Source: Acidobacteriota bacterium
GTDB lineage: Bacteria; Acidobacteriota; Terriglobia; Bryobacterales; Bryobacteraceae
Assembly (NCBI GenBank): GCA_947470805.1
Contig: CANIVU010000007.1
Span: 80,181-144,180 of the forward strand
Length of the DNA: 64,000 bases
Direction: 5' to 3'
The position numbers were made by a program, and so were the translations under genes. The notes under the pieces were generated by a model. The model did not search any database. It worked only from the letters and a program-made list of their open reading frames with translations, and was not told where the DNA came from. Positions 1 to 9,273 of this stretch are shown in pieces (the first letter of the stretch is position 1; every line of letters begins with the position of its first letter).

Positions 1-1
1 C

Positions 2-556
2 GCCGGGTGCGCAGCCGCCAGGAAGATTGCCGAGTTGGTTGGGAAATCGGGGAAAGTCGGGATGGTGATGCACAAGCCCGGCGGGACATCCACGATGCTC
101 CGCGAACAAGGGTTCGAAAAGACGCTGGCCGCCGAGTTTCCCGGTCTCGTCATTGCAGCCAAGCAGTATGGAATGGCGGACCGCGCCAAGGCTCGCGGAG
201 TCGCGGAAAATATCCTGACGGGTAATCCCGACATTAAGGCTCTGTTTTCATCCAGCGAGGCGAGTTCGCTCGGAGCGATTCAGGCGTTACAGAGCCGGGG
301 GCTGAACGGGAAGGTTCGATTGATCACCTTTGACACTAGCGAAGCGCATCGGGAGGCCCTCACGAACGGCACCATCGACATCATGATGGTCCAGGATTCG
401 GCCAGAATCGGCTACGAAGCGGTCCATTCCCTCACCGAGAAACTGGCCGGGCGGACACCGCCCCACCGCATGGATCTTCCCGTCCGTATGGTGACGCGCG
501 CCATGATGGCACAACCTGAGATTCAGGAGCTGATCTCTCCCAAGATGGATCTGTGA
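2..556 (+). CDS. Sugar-type periplasmic substrate-binding protein, C-terminal part
   Basis: The frame is open from the left edge of the window, so the true start lies upstream; 184 C-terminal residues are visible. They carry the pattern of the second lobe of a type-1 periplasmic sugar-binding protein (RbsB/LacI-like fold): a stretch like GNPDIKALFSSSEASSLGAI, then VRLITFDTSEAHREAL, then IDIMMVQDSARIGYEAV. In that family this lobe closes over a pentose or hexose. The downstream ROK kinase and xylulokinase would fit a role in sugar uptake. A LacI-type repressor shares this fold and cannot be excluded, because any N-terminal DNA-binding or signal segment lies outside the window. Confidence 0.75.
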   Translation, partial: AGCAAARKIAELVGKSGKVGMVMHKPGGTSTMLREQGFEKTLAAEFPGLVIAAKQYGMADRAKARGVAENILTGNPDIKALFSSSEASSLGAIQALQSRGLNGKVRLITFDTSEAHREALTNGTIDIMMVQDSARIGYEAVHSLTEKLAGRTPPHRMDLPVRMVTRAMMAQPEIQELISPKMDL

Positions 557-566
557 GAATAGTTCG

Positions 567-962
567 ATGGGCTTTTTAGACAATCTTGAGAACACGCTGA
601 AGAACGCCGAACGCGGAGCCGAGCGCGAGGATGAGAAGGCGAACAGCGTCTCGCGCGCCGAGGAGTTGGCGGCATTGCGCGCGGCCGCCCCGAATGCGGA
701 AGTTTTGAAGAAAGGGCAGTGGACACAGGATCTGCTCACGCAGGCCGTGACCATCGGCCATGGTCTTCGCATGCGCGTTGGTATGGCATGGATCGGGACA
801 ACATTGCGTTTGGAGGCCAAAGAAAAGCGCCTGGATCTGCTGCCGACCGCGACCGGGATCGACGCCGTGTACTTCGTCGACGGTGTCGAGACCGGTCGAG
901 AACCCGTCGATTTGTCGTCGGCCCCGGAACTGCTCGCCCGGAAGTGGTTGTCGGCCTCGTAG
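567..962 (+). CDS. Small protein of unknown function (131 aa)
   Basis: I do not recognise this protein. It starts 10 bases after the sugar-binding gene. The N-terminal third is charged and probably helical (many Glu, Arg and Ala), and the rest could form a small alpha/beta domain ending in RKWLSAS. There is no signal peptide or membrane segment, so a cytoplasmic location is likely. Third-codon-position GC bias and the tight spacing to its neighbours support a real gene. The antisense frame across it looks like a shadow. Confidence 0.6.
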   Translation: MGFLDNLENTLKNAERGAEREDEKANSVSRAEELAALRAAAPNAEVLKKGQWTQDLLTQAVTIGHGLRMRVGMAWIGTTLRLEAKEKRLDLLPTATGIDAVYFVDGVETGREPVDLSSAPELLARKWLSAS

Positions 963-1003
963 GATGAGCGCCAGGCCATGCCCGGCGCGCTATCCTGAGC
1001 AGT

Positions 1004-3139
1004 ATGGCTAACCGGCCCAATTCCATAATCACCCGGCGTACTTTCGCAGCGCTACCAGCGGCACTTTCCCTCTCCATGAACGCAGCAGACACTCCCCTTC
1101 CCTCGCCCCCGATGGCAAAGAAGATCGCCAAGTCGATCACCCAACACGGTGAAGTGCGTCAGGACCCTTACTTCTGGCTACGGGACAAGACAAATCCGGA
1201 CGTGATTGCGCACCTGGAGGCGGAGAACCGCTATTTCGAAACGCTGATGAAGCCGGTCGCGGAACTCCAGAAAACGCTCTTCTCAGAGATGGTCGGCCGC
1301 ATCCAGGAGACTGATCTGTCCGTTCCGGAGCGGAAGGACGATTACTTCTACTACACCCGCATCGAGAAGGGCCAGAACTACCAGCTCTATTGCCGGAAGT
1401 ATGAAACCGTGGATGCCAGGGAAGTATTACTTCTTGACGGCAATGAGTTAGCCAAAAGCCATAAGTATTTTCGGATAGGTAACTTCTCCGCCAGCCCGTC
1501 GCACAAGATACTTGCTTACTCGACCGACACCGACGGTGACGAGGTTTACACTACTTACTTCAAGAATGTCGTCACCGGTGAGTTACTTCCGGATCAGGTG
1601 CCCAATGTCTATTACGGCATGGCATGGGGCAACGATGACAAGACGATCTTCTACACCACGCTGGACAGCACCAAGCGCCCTTTTCGCGTGCATCGCCACG
1701 TGCTCGGGACGCCCGTGTCATCGGATCAGATCGTATTTGAGGAACCTGACGAACGCTACTACGTAGAGCTGACCAAGACCAAGAATTCCAAATACATCTT
1801 GATTACCGCTGAGAGCAAAATGACGGCGGAGGTTTTCTATCTGGATGCGAACGCTCCCGGCGGGAAGGTCGCCTCTGTCGCGGGCCGCCGGCCGGGCGTA
1901 CTGTACAGCGTCCACCACCATAACGGCGAGTTTCTCATCCTCCACAACGACAAGGCCCTGAACTTCGAACTGGCAACCGCTAAAGCCGGTGATTCGGCGC
2001 CCGAAAAGTGGAAGACACTCATTCCGCATCGCAAGGACGTCTTTCTGGAGGGCATTGAAGCCTACAAGGATTGGATGACATTGACCGAGCGGGAAAACGG
2101 ACTTCGGCACGTCCGCGTGCGCCGCTGGGACGGCAGCGAGGATCACATTGTTGCCATGCCGGAACCGGTCTATGCAATCCAACTTGCCGGGAATCCGAAT
2201 TACGACGCCAGGACGATTCGATTCAACTACCAATCGCTGGTCACGCCATCGTCCGTGTTCGATTACGAGTTAGCCACAAGACAGCGAACGCTGAAGAAAC
2301 AACAGCAAATCCCAAGCGGCTACGACTCTTCTCAATACGAGAGTGAGCGAACGTTTGCCATCGCCTCCGATGGGCAACGCATCCCGGTCGCTATCGTCTA
2401 CAAAAAAGGGTTCCGGAAGGACGGCAAGGCACCGCTCCTGCTCTACGGATACGGCTCCTACGGCATCAATTCGGAAGCCACCTTCAGCCCGGCGCGGCTC
2501 AGCCTCCTCGACCGCGGCTTTGCCTACGCCATCGCCACCATTCGCGGTGGTTCCGAAATGGGCCGCCACTGGTACGAAAATGGCAAATTCCTGGCCAAGA
2601 AGAATACGTTTACTGACTTCATTGCTGCCGCTGAACATCTGGTAAAAGGGAAATACACCCAGCCCCAACGTTTGGCGATCATGGGCGGCAGCGCCGGCGG
2701 GCTGTTGATGGGCGCCGTTGTCAATCTTCGTCCGGACCTCTTCCATACGGTTCTCGCGCTGGTGCCATTCGTGGACGTGTTGAACACCATGTCGGACGCC
2801 ACGCTCCCGCTAACGGTGGGCGAATACGAAGAGTGGGGCAACCCGGACGACAGGAAATTCTACGATTACATCAAATCCTACTCGCCCTACGACAACGTGA
2901 AGCCGGCGGCCTATCCGAACATCCTGGCGACCGGCGGATTGAACGACCCACGGGTCCCCTTCTGGGAACCGGCCAAATGGGTGGCCAAGATCCGAACCGT
3001 GAAGACGGACAAGAATCTGCTGGCGATGAAGATCAACATGGGCGCCGGGCATTTTGGAAAATCGGGGCGATATGCGGCGTTGGAAGAGACGGCCGAACAA
3101 TATGCGTTTCTCCTCATGACGATGGGCATCACCCGCTAA
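1004..3139 (+). CDS. Prolyl oligopeptidase family serine peptidase (S9A)
   Basis: This 711-residue protein has the two-part layout of prolyl oligopeptidases, which cleave short peptides after proline. Residues about 40-440 form the beta-propeller gate (DPYFWLRDKTNPDVIAHLEAEN is the typical N-terminal signature region). Residues about 450-711 form the alpha/beta hydrolase. The triad is visible: Ser563 in GGSAGG, Asp648 in GGLNDPRVP and His683 in GAGHFGKSG. The N-terminus (TRRTFAALPAALSLSMNA) resembles a Tat or Sec signal, so export is likely. Length matches the family (about 690-730). It lies upstream of sugar kinases but is probably not functionally tied to them. Confidence 0.93.
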   Translation: MANRPNSIITRRTFAALPAALSLSMNAADTPLPSPPMAKKIAKSITQHGEVRQDPYFWLRDKTNPDVIAHLEAENRYFETLMKPVAELQKTLFSEMVGRIQETDLSVPERKDDYFYYTRIEKGQNYQLYCRKYETVDAREVLLLDGNELAKSHKYFRIGNFSASPSHKILAYSTDTDGDEVYTTYFKNVVTGELLPDQVPNVYYGMAWGNDDKTIFYTTLDSTKRPFRVHRHVLGTPVSSDQIVFEEPDERYYVELTKTKNSKYILITAESKMTAEVFYLDANAPGGKVASVAGRRPGVLYSVHHHNGEFLILHNDKALNFELATAKAGDSAPEKWKTLIPHRKDVFLEGIEAYKDWMTLTERENGLRHVRVRRWDGSEDHIVAMPEPVYAIQLAGNPNYDARTIRFNYQSLVTPSSVFDYELATRQRTLKKQQQIPSGYDSSQYESERTFAIASDGQRIPVAIVYKKGFRKDGKAPLLLYGYGSYGINSEATFSPARLSLLDRGFAYAIATIRGGSEMGRHWYENGKFLAKKNTFTDFIAAAEHLVKGKYTQPQRLAIMGGSAGGLLMGAVVNLRPDLFHTVLALVPFVDVLNTMSDATLPLTVGEYEEWGNPDDRKFYDYIKSYSPYDNVKPAAYPNILATGGLNDPRVPFWEPAKWVAKIRTVKTDKNLLAMKINMGAGHFGKSGRYAALEETAEQYAFLLMTMGITR

Positions 3140-3163
3140 GTGGCATACTGAGAGGTTTCGACC

Positions 3164-4099
3164 ATGACTGAATATTCAATTGGCGTTGACCTGGGCGGCA
3201 CGAACCTGCGAGCCGCCGCTGTTGACCGTGACGGCCGCATTCTGGAGAAGATCTCCGTCGACACGAATTTCGAAGGCGGGCGGGACGCGGTGATTGGCGA
3301 CATCGTCAACGGCGTCAACCAGCTCAAGCGCAATCAAGCTGCCTTGCGGCTGACCGGAGTGGGAATCGGGGTTCCTGGATTCATCCTGCTGAAGGAAGGG
3401 TTCATCACGAACTCCAACAACCTTCCCTATCTGGAAAACTATCCGGTGCGCGACGCCATTGAGCAGAAGCTGGGCACGCCCATCATCCTCGAAAACGACG
3501 CCAACGCGGCGGCCCTCGGTGAAAAATGGATGGGCGCCGGCCGCAGTGTGGAGGATCTGGTACTGCTCACCCTCGGCACCGGAGTCGGCGGCGGCATCAT
3601 CATGAATGGCCGGGTACTACACGGCATGGACGGCATGGCCGCCGAACTGGGACATCTGACGATCGATCCGTTCGGCCCTCCCTGCGGCTGCGGCAATTTG
3701 GGCTGCCTGGAAAAGCTGGCTTCGGCGACGGCCGTGGAAAGTCTGGCCATGCTGATGAGCTTGAGCGCGCATCCGCTTACCAGTAAGCAGGTGTACGAAC
3801 TCGCGGTCGGTGGAAACGCGAAGGCGCAAGCCATCTTCGGGCAGATGGGCCGCGCGTTAGGGATTGGCCTGGCGAACCTGATCAACACGTTTAATTTCCC
3901 GCTCTATTTGTTGAGCGGCGGCATGCTGCCGGCGTGGGATCTGTTCTGGCCGGAATTGGAAGCGCAAGTGAAAATGCGGTCGTTCACCTACCGGAACTCG
4001 AAGACACGCATCGAACCGGCGACGCTGGGGAACGAAGCGGGATTAATCGGCGCGGCCTATCTGCCGTTCCAAGCCATGGACCTCACACACGCATCATGA
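3164..4099 (+). CDS. ROK family sugar kinase (glucokinase-like)
   Basis: The 311-residue protein is a ROK kinase that transfers phosphate from ATP to a hexose in the cytoplasm. The N-terminal phosphate loop GVDLGGTNLRAA lies at residues 7-18. The sugar-binding ELGH motif sits in AAELGHLTIDP, and the zinc-binding ROK signature CGCGNLGCLE falls at about residues 174-183. Length is normal for single-domain ROK enzymes; no helix-turn-helix precedes it, so it is a kinase rather than a ROK repressor. Its stop overlaps the xylulokinase start (ATGA), which suggests translational coupling in a sugar-use operon. The exact substrate (glucose, or N-acetyl sugars) cannot be read from the sequence. Confidence 0.9.
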   Translation: MTEYSIGVDLGGTNLRAAAVDRDGRILEKISVDTNFEGGRDAVIGDIVNGVNQLKRNQAALRLTGVGIGVPGFILLKEGFITNSNNLPYLENYPVRDAIEQKLGTPIILENDANAAALGEKWMGAGRSVEDLVLLTLGTGVGGGIIMNGRVLHGMDGMAAELGHLTIDPFGPPCGCGNLGCLEKLASATAVESLAMLMSLSAHPLTSKQVYELAVGGNAKAQAIFGQMGRALGIGLANLINTFNFPLYLLSGGMLPAWDLFWPELEAQVKMRSFTYRNSKTRIEPATLGNEAGLIGAAYLPFQAMDLTHAS

Positions 4100-5595
4100 G
4101 CGCATATTGGTTAGGCATCGATATCGGCACGGGTGGATCTCGCGCCCTCCTGGTGAATGAGACCGGACGAATCGTTGCCGCCCGAACGGCGGCGCACGAA
4201 GAGATGCGCATGGAACGGCCGTTGTGGGCCGAGCAGCGCCCGGAGAATTGGTGGGACGCCTGCCAGGAAGCCATCCGCGGCGTTCTTGCCGATGCCGGCG
4301 TCACCGGAGCCGCCGTACGCGGTATCTCCCTGTCCGGCCAGATGCATGGGCTTGTGATCCTCGACGCCAACGGCGTTGTGATCCGGCCGTCGCTGATCTG
4401 GTGCGACCAGCGCAGTCAGGCGCAGGTGGATGCAATCAACGCCAAGGTTGGAAAAGCCCGCGTGCTGGAGTGCATTGCCAACCCCGTTCTCACCGGCTTC
4501 ACGCTGCCGAAGCTCCTATGGGTCCGCGATAACGAACCAGCGAACTACGAACTTGTCCGGCACCTGTTGTTGCCTAAGGACTACGTCCGCTATCAACTCA
4601 CCGGAGAGTTGGCAAGCGAAGTATCGGATGCATCCGGCACGGCGCTATTCGATGTTGTCAACCGCCGCTGGTCGTACGAACTGGCGGACGCACTCGGCAT
4701 CGATCGGTCGATCCTGCCGAAGGTTTATGAGTCGGAGGAGCTGACGGGCACCATCTCCGCCTCAGCTGCTGCCGCAACCGGCTTAGCCGCCGAAACACCG
4801 GTCTTTGGCGGCGGTGGCGATCAGGCGGCCAGCGCGGTCGGCAACGGGATTGTGGCGCCCGGTCTGGTCTCGGACACCATCGGCACATCTGGCGTTGTCT
4901 TCGCGCACATGGACGCCGTGGCCTATGACCCGGCGGGCCGCGTGCACACCTTCTGCCATGCCGTGCGCGGGAAATGGCACGTCATGGGTGTGACCCAAGG
5001 CGCGGGCCTCAGCCTGCAATGGTTCCGCAATCAACTGGCCAGCACCGAATCGTATGACGATCTGACGCGCGCTGCCGCGCGTTGCACGCCCGGCGCACGA
5101 GGCCTGTTCTGGCTACCGTACCTGATGGGGGAACGCACGCCGCATCTGGATTCGATGTGCCGCGCCGCCTGGGTCGGCCTAACCGCGGCCCATACACGCG
5201 CCGACATGACGCGCGCCGTTCTCGAGGGCGTCTGCTACAGCCAGAAGGACTGCCTGGACATCATTCGCGGCCTGGGCTGCGACGTTACCAGCGTACGGCT
5301 TTCCGGCGGCGGCGCCAAGAGCGCCATGTGGAAACAACTGTTCGCCGACGTCTTCGGAACGCCTGTATCGGTGCTGGAGACGCAGGAGGGCTCCGCTTAC
5401 GGCGCGGCGCTGTTAGCCATGACCGGAACCGGGGCGTTCGGCTCGGTCGTCGAAGCCTGCACCGCTACAATTCGCGAAGTCGAAAACATCCCGCCGGGTG
5501 CCGATTCGGCGTTCTACCAACGGGCGCATGGTGTCTACCAGGCGCTGTATCCCGCGCTGCGCGAGAGTTTCCGCGCTATCGACAGTCTGGGATAA
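4096..5595 (+). CDS. xylB: Xylulokinase (FGGY family)
   Basis: This 499-residue FGGY kinase would convert D-xylulose to xylulose 5-phosphate for the pentose phosphate pathway. The ATG at 4096 overlaps the preceding stop by four bases and gives the correct N-terminus, GIDIGTGGSRALLVNE; the frame stays open further upstream but that stretch is a shadow of the ROK gene. The catalytic Asp lies in FGGGGDQAASAVGNG near residue 241. The C-terminal FGGY nucleotide motif reads LSGGGAKSAMWKQLFADV. Length matches XylB (about 480-510). With the sugar-binding protein upstream it suggests pentose use. Another FGGY substrate is possible. Confidence 0.85.
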   Translation: MSAYWLGIDIGTGGSRALLVNETGRIVAARTAAHEEMRMERPLWAEQRPENWWDACQEAIRGVLADAGVTGAAVRGISLSGQMHGLVILDANGVVIRPSLIWCDQRSQAQVDAINAKVGKARVLECIANPVLTGFTLPKLLWVRDNEPANYELVRHLLLPKDYVRYQLTGELASEVSDASGTALFDVVNRRWSYELADALGIDRSILPKVYESEELTGTISASAAAATGLAAETPVFGGGGDQAASAVGNGIVAPGLVSDTIGTSGVVFAHMDAVAYDPAGRVHTFCHAVRGKWHVMGVTQGAGLSLQWFRNQLASTESYDDLTRAAARCTPGARGLFWLPYLMGERTPHLDSMCRAAWVGLTAAHTRADMTRAVLEGVCYSQKDCLDIIRGLGCDVTSVRLSGGGAKSAMWKQLFADVFGTPVSVLETQEGSAYGAALLAMTGTGAFGSVVEACTATIREVENIPPGADSAFYQRAHGVYQALYPALRESFRAIDSLG

Positions 5596-5597
5596 CC

Positions 5598-8000
5598 GTG
5601 TTCTGCGACGTCAGTCTTCCTGTCCCGCTCGACCAGCCCTTTACCTACGCGCTGCCGCTTTCGCTCGTCAACCGGGTGAAACCGGGAGCGCGGGTCGTCG
5701 TGCCGTTTGGGACGCGAAAATTGACAGGGGTAGTCCTGGCGCTGCACCGTCAGACGCCGAACAGAAATGCGCGCGCCGTGGAAAAGCTGATCGACGAGGA
5801 GCCGATCTTTGACAGCGCGCTCCTGCGACTCGCCCACTGGGTTGCCGCCTACTATTGCGCACCCCTCGGAGAGGTGCTGCGCAGCATGGCGCCCACTTCC
5901 GCGGAGACAAGCCGCTCAAAGGTCTACACACTCACCGACACCGGCCGTGACTACGTCCGCCAATCGCTCTTCGGCGAAGAGGACCCCTCGCCGCAAGCCC
6001 GCCTGTTGCGCATGCTTGAGGTACGCCCTCTGTCAGCGTCGTACCTCAAGACGAAGGTCGAAGACGCGGCACGCATGTTGAAGGCCCTGGAACAAAAGGG
6101 CTTCATCGGCGTGGAAGAAGATGTCAGTGCCAAAGATCCCATGCGTGCTCCGGCTGAACAATTGCGGGTGCGTTTCGCGAAGCGTGCGGAAGGATTGAAG
6201 CTCCCCAAAGTGGAGCGGGAGTTACTGGCCTACCTGGAACTACATCCGGGCGAACATGGTCTCGCCGTACTCGAGGAGTCCGTCAAAGACGCATCCCGCG
6301 GCGCACGCGCACTGGCCCGGCGCGGGCTCGTCAGCCTCCGGATCGCGCCCCTCGCCATGCTGGCCGATGAGCGTCCACCGCATGCGTTGAACACTTGGCA
6401 GCAGGCCGCCTTCGACAAGATCCAAGGCCAGCTCGATACCGGGGCGTTCGGGGCCTTTCTGCTGCAGGGAGTCACAGGCAGCGGAAAGACCGAGGTCTAC
6501 CTGAGCGCCATCGAACACACCTTGCAACTTGGTCGCGCCGCCCTGCTTCTCGTCCCGGAAATTGCGCTGACGCCCGCCGTGGCCGGCCAGTTCCTGCATC
6601 GCTTCGGCGACCGTGTGGCCATTCTGCACTCGGCCTTCAGCGATAACGAACGAACCGAACAATGGCGCCGCATCCGCAGTGGAGAAGCAGGCGTCGTCGT
6701 CGGCACCCGCTCCGGTGTGTTCGCGCCCATTCAAAACCTCGGCCTCATCATCGTCGATGAAGAGCACGACCAAAGCTACAAGCAGCAGGAGGCGCCACGC
6801 TACAACGGCCGCGATGTAGCGGTCATGCGCGCCAAGGAGTTGAACGCCACCATCATCGTAGGCTCCGCCACGCCGGCCCTCGAAACCCGCTACAACGTCG
6901 AGCGTGGCAAGTACACACTGCTGGAACTGCCGGAACGTGTTGCCGGCCGGCCAATGCCCATCGTGCAACTGGTCGACATGCGGGAGGAGTTCCTGGAAAC
7001 CCGGCAAATGGGAACGTTTTCCCGCCCCTTGCTCGCCGCGCTCGACGAACGGCTCGACGCGGGTGAACAGACCATGTTGCTCCTGAACCGCCGCGGCTTC
7101 TCCAGTTTCGTCAGCTGCCGCTCCTGCGGCGAACGGGTGCAATGCCCGAACTGCGCGGTGACGTTAACCTACCACCGCCGCGATAAACGCCTCCTCTGCC
7201 ACTACTGCAACTACGCCGAGCGCATCCCGGACCGCTGCAAGAAGTGCGACAGCGAATACCTGCACTTCCTGGGCACCGGCGCCGAAAAGGTGGAAGACGA
7301 GCTGCACAAAGCGCTGCCGCGCGCCCGTATTGCGCGCATGGATCGTGACACCGTCAGCACAAAACGGCACTTCGAAACGATTCTCCATGGCTTCCGAGAA
7401 GGCAATTTCGACATCCTTGTCGGCACCCAGATGATCGCCAAGGGCCACGATATTCCCAACGTCACACTCGTCGGCATCGTATCCGCCGACATCGGCCTCG
7501 GCATGCCCGACTTCCGGGCCGCCGAGCGCACCTTTCAACTCCTCACCCAGGCCAGCGGACGAGCCGGCCGCGGCGAACTCCCTGGCCGAGTCATTCTACA
7601 AACGTCCAATCCCGAACATTACGCCGTGCGCCTGGCCTCCCAACAGGACTACGCCCAGTTCTACGAGAAGGAAATTCTGTTCCGGAAATCGATGAGATAT
7701 CCGCCATTCAGTGCGCTGGCTAATATTCTGGTGCGTGATGAGGTGCAAGAGGAAGCCCTCCGCAAAAGCACGGAACTGGAGCGCCTGCTCCGACCGGAAC
7801 CCAAAGAGATGCGCATAATGGGTCCCGCTCCAGCACCCGTGCCGAGACTGAAGAATGAGTTCCGCTATCAGTTGCTCTTGAAATCGTCTGATCGCAAAAA
7901 ACTGAACGAAACACTTCACACAATTCGCCGTTTCGCCGTCCAACAAAAATGGGGCGCAACGGCTTTGGTGATTGACGTCGATCCCGTTTCTCTGTTGTAA
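5598..8000 (+). CDS. priA: Primosomal protein N', replication-restart helicase PriA
   Basis: PriA recognises stalled or D-loop forks and reloads the replisome. I chose the GTG at 5598, which gives VFCDVSLPVPLDQPFTYALP, the standard PriA 3'-DNA-binding start; the frame is open for 172 more codons upstream but these only shadow xylB. The 800-residue protein shows Walker A (GVTGSGKTEVY, about residue 290), the DEEH box (VDEEHDQSYK, about 386), a four-pair cysteine zinc cluster (CRSCGERVQCPNC ... CHYCNY ... CKKC, about 506-549) and the helicase motif QASGRAGRG. It begins two bases after xylB stops, so it may be co-transcribed although functionally unrelated. Confidence 0.97.
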   Translation: MFCDVSLPVPLDQPFTYALPLSLVNRVKPGARVVVPFGTRKLTGVVLALHRQTPNRNARAVEKLIDEEPIFDSALLRLAHWVAAYYCAPLGEVLRSMAPTSAETSRSKVYTLTDTGRDYVRQSLFGEEDPSPQARLLRMLEVRPLSASYLKTKVEDAARMLKALEQKGFIGVEEDVSAKDPMRAPAEQLRVRFAKRAEGLKLPKVERELLAYLELHPGEHGLAVLEESVKDASRGARALARRGLVSLRIAPLAMLADERPPHALNTWQQAAFDKIQGQLDTGAFGAFLLQGVTGSGKTEVYLSAIEHTLQLGRAALLLVPEIALTPAVAGQFLHRFGDRVAILHSAFSDNERTEQWRRIRSGEAGVVVGTRSGVFAPIQNLGLIIVDEEHDQSYKQQEAPRYNGRDVAVMRAKELNATIIVGSATPALETRYNVERGKYTLLELPERVAGRPMPIVQLVDMREEFLETRQMGTFSRPLLAALDERLDAGEQTMLLLNRRGFSSFVSCRSCGERVQCPNCAVTLTYHRRDKRLLCHYCNYAERIPDRCKKCDSEYLHFLGTGAEKVEDELHKALPRARIARMDRDTVSTKRHFETILHGFREGNFDILVGTQMIAKGHDIPNVTLVGIVSADIGLGMPDFRAAERTFQLLTQASGRAGRGELPGRVILQTSNPEHYAVRLASQQDYAQFYEKEILFRKSMRYPPFSALANILVRDEVQEEALRKSTELERLLRPEPKEMRIMGPAPAPVPRLKNEFRYQLLLKSSDRKKLNETLHTIRRFAVQQKWGATALVIDVDPVSLL

Positions 8001-8009
8001 TTGCCGCGC

Positions 8010-8816
8010 ATGTTGCTTGAACGCCAGCCCTTTCAGCTCGTGGAACGCAATCTCCGCCACGCGATGGCGTTCTACGCCGGAGCCCATCCTGATGGACTCG
8101 TTCGCCAAATGCCCGGTATCGATGCCATCAGTTGCGGCTGGAACTATCCGGTCTTCAATTCGGCACTCCTGTCGTCCCCTGTTCCTGGAATCCATGGCGA
8201 TATCTCCACCCGGCTCGCCAAGGCGGCTTCGTTTTACCGTGGACTTAACATGGGCTGGTCGTACTGGGCCTGTCATGACTTATTGGACCCGGCAACCCTG
8301 CGTCAGCTAAAAGAACGATGTTATTCCCACGGCATGGATCCGGTCGTTACTGCTCCAGGCATGTATACGGACGTCCTGAATCCCGCCACCTCCGCGGCGG
8401 CACCAATTGGGGTGAAGGAAGTATGCGACGCGTCATCGAGATTAACCTTTTCACATCTGGTTTCTCTCATCTTCGATCTGCCATTCCAAATGACCATGCA
8501 CGTGTATGGTCGCGAAGAGAGTTGGTCCAGCGAATACGGGGGATTCATTGGATATTTTCAGGAACGTCCGGTAACGATTGCCATGCTAAATGTATCCGAC
8601 TCTTGCTGCGGATTTTACTCGGTTGGCACCGTGTCTGGGTATCGCAGGCGAGGTTTCGCGGAAACAGTCATGAGAGTTGGTCATGAACGGATGCAAAATC
8701 GCTTGTATTCTGACTCCTGCGTGTTACAATCTAGCACCGTTGGGCGTCGACTGTACGAACAAATGGGGTTCCGGGAAGTCACCCTGTTTTCTGTTTTCAG
8801 GTCGTCGTCCGGCTAA
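8010..8816 (+). CDS. GNAT-type N-acetyltransferase
   Basis: The C-terminal half carries the acetyl-CoA-binding core of GNAT enzymes: a beta-bulge strand followed by VSGYRRRGFAETVMRVGHER (R-x-x-G-x-G/A motif A), and ends with LYEQMGFREVTLFSVF, the usual motif B. The N-terminal half (about 130 residues) resembles the extra lobe of two-domain GNATs of unknown acceptor. A TTG at 8001 directly after the priA stop is also in frame; ATG 8010 is preferred. GC is lower here than in the neighbours. The substrate is unknown. Confidence 0.75.
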   Translation: MLLERQPFQLVERNLRHAMAFYAGAHPDGLVRQMPGIDAISCGWNYPVFNSALLSSPVPGIHGDISTRLAKAASFYRGLNMGWSYWACHDLLDPATLRQLKERCYSHGMDPVVTAPGMYTDVLNPATSAAAPIGVKEVCDASSRLTFSHLVSLIFDLPFQMTMHVYGREESWSSEYGGFIGYFQERPVTIAMLNVSDSCCGFYSVGTVSGYRRRGFAETVMRVGHERMQNRLYSDSCVLQSSTVGRRLYEQMGFREVTLFSVFRSSSG

Positions 8817-8846
8817 GCTGTGACTCGAAAACAGGAGACTATTGCT

Positions 8847-9212
8847 ATGGGAATGATGGAAGAGTTCAAGCAGTTCGCGGTGTCCGGTAACGTCATGGAT
8901 CTCGCCGTCGGCGTGATCGTCGGCGGCGCGTTCGGCAAAATTGTGAACTCCCTTACGAACGATGTGATTATGCCGCCGATTGGCCTGCTTCTCGGTGGCG
9001 TCGATTTCAAGGGCATGTACGCTGCCCTTGATGGCAAAACCTACGAAAACCTGGAAGCCGCGGTGAAAGCCAAAGCTCCGGTGATTGCATACGGCATGTT
9101 CATTCAGAATGTGGTCGAATTTGTGATCCTCGCGTTCGTGATTTTCATGATGGTTCGCGCAATGAATAAAATGCGCCCCGGCGTCGCCAGCGACAAAAAA
9201 GCCGGCGGTTGA
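8847..9212 (+). CDS. mscL: Large-conductance mechanosensitive channel
   Basis: MscL is the emergency pressure valve of the inner membrane. The 121-residue product has the N-terminal amphipathic helix (MMEEFKQFAVSGNVMDLAVG), TM1 (VGVIVGGAFGKIVNSL), a periplasmic loop, and TM2 (FIQNVVEFVILAFVIFMMVR) followed by a charged tail. The ATG at 8847 is preceded by AGGAG at 8833-8837; a GTG at 8820 is in frame but would spoil the conserved start. Length is slightly below the E. coli protein (136). A hairpin follows at 9235-9262. Confidence 0.97.
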   Translation: MGMMEEFKQFAVSGNVMDLAVGVIVGGAFGKIVNSLTNDVIMPPIGLLLGGVDFKGMYAALDGKTYENLEAAVKAKAPVIAYGMFIQNVVEFVILAFVIFMMVRAMNKMRPGVASDKKAGG

Positions 9213-9234
9213 TAGACTTTCTATTTGAGATTCG

Positions 9235-9262
9235 TGGGGCTCCTCCAATACCCGGAGCCCCA
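9235..9262. terminator. 9-bp hairpin after mscL
   Basis: TGGGGCTCC at 9235-9243 pairs perfectly with GGAGCCCCA at 9254-9262 around a 10-base loop. It lies between the mscL stop and the GTG of the next gene. There is no T-tract on either strand, so it may act as a Rho-assisted terminator or an mRNA end stabiliser rather than a classical intrinsic terminator. Confidence 0.5.
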
Positions 9263-9273
9263 TACACCGCAAC

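Noticed and set aside
5082..5597. N-terminal extension of PriA by 172 residues
   Set aside because: The extension lies within xylB in another frame and has no PriA homology; GTG 5598 gives the conserved start.
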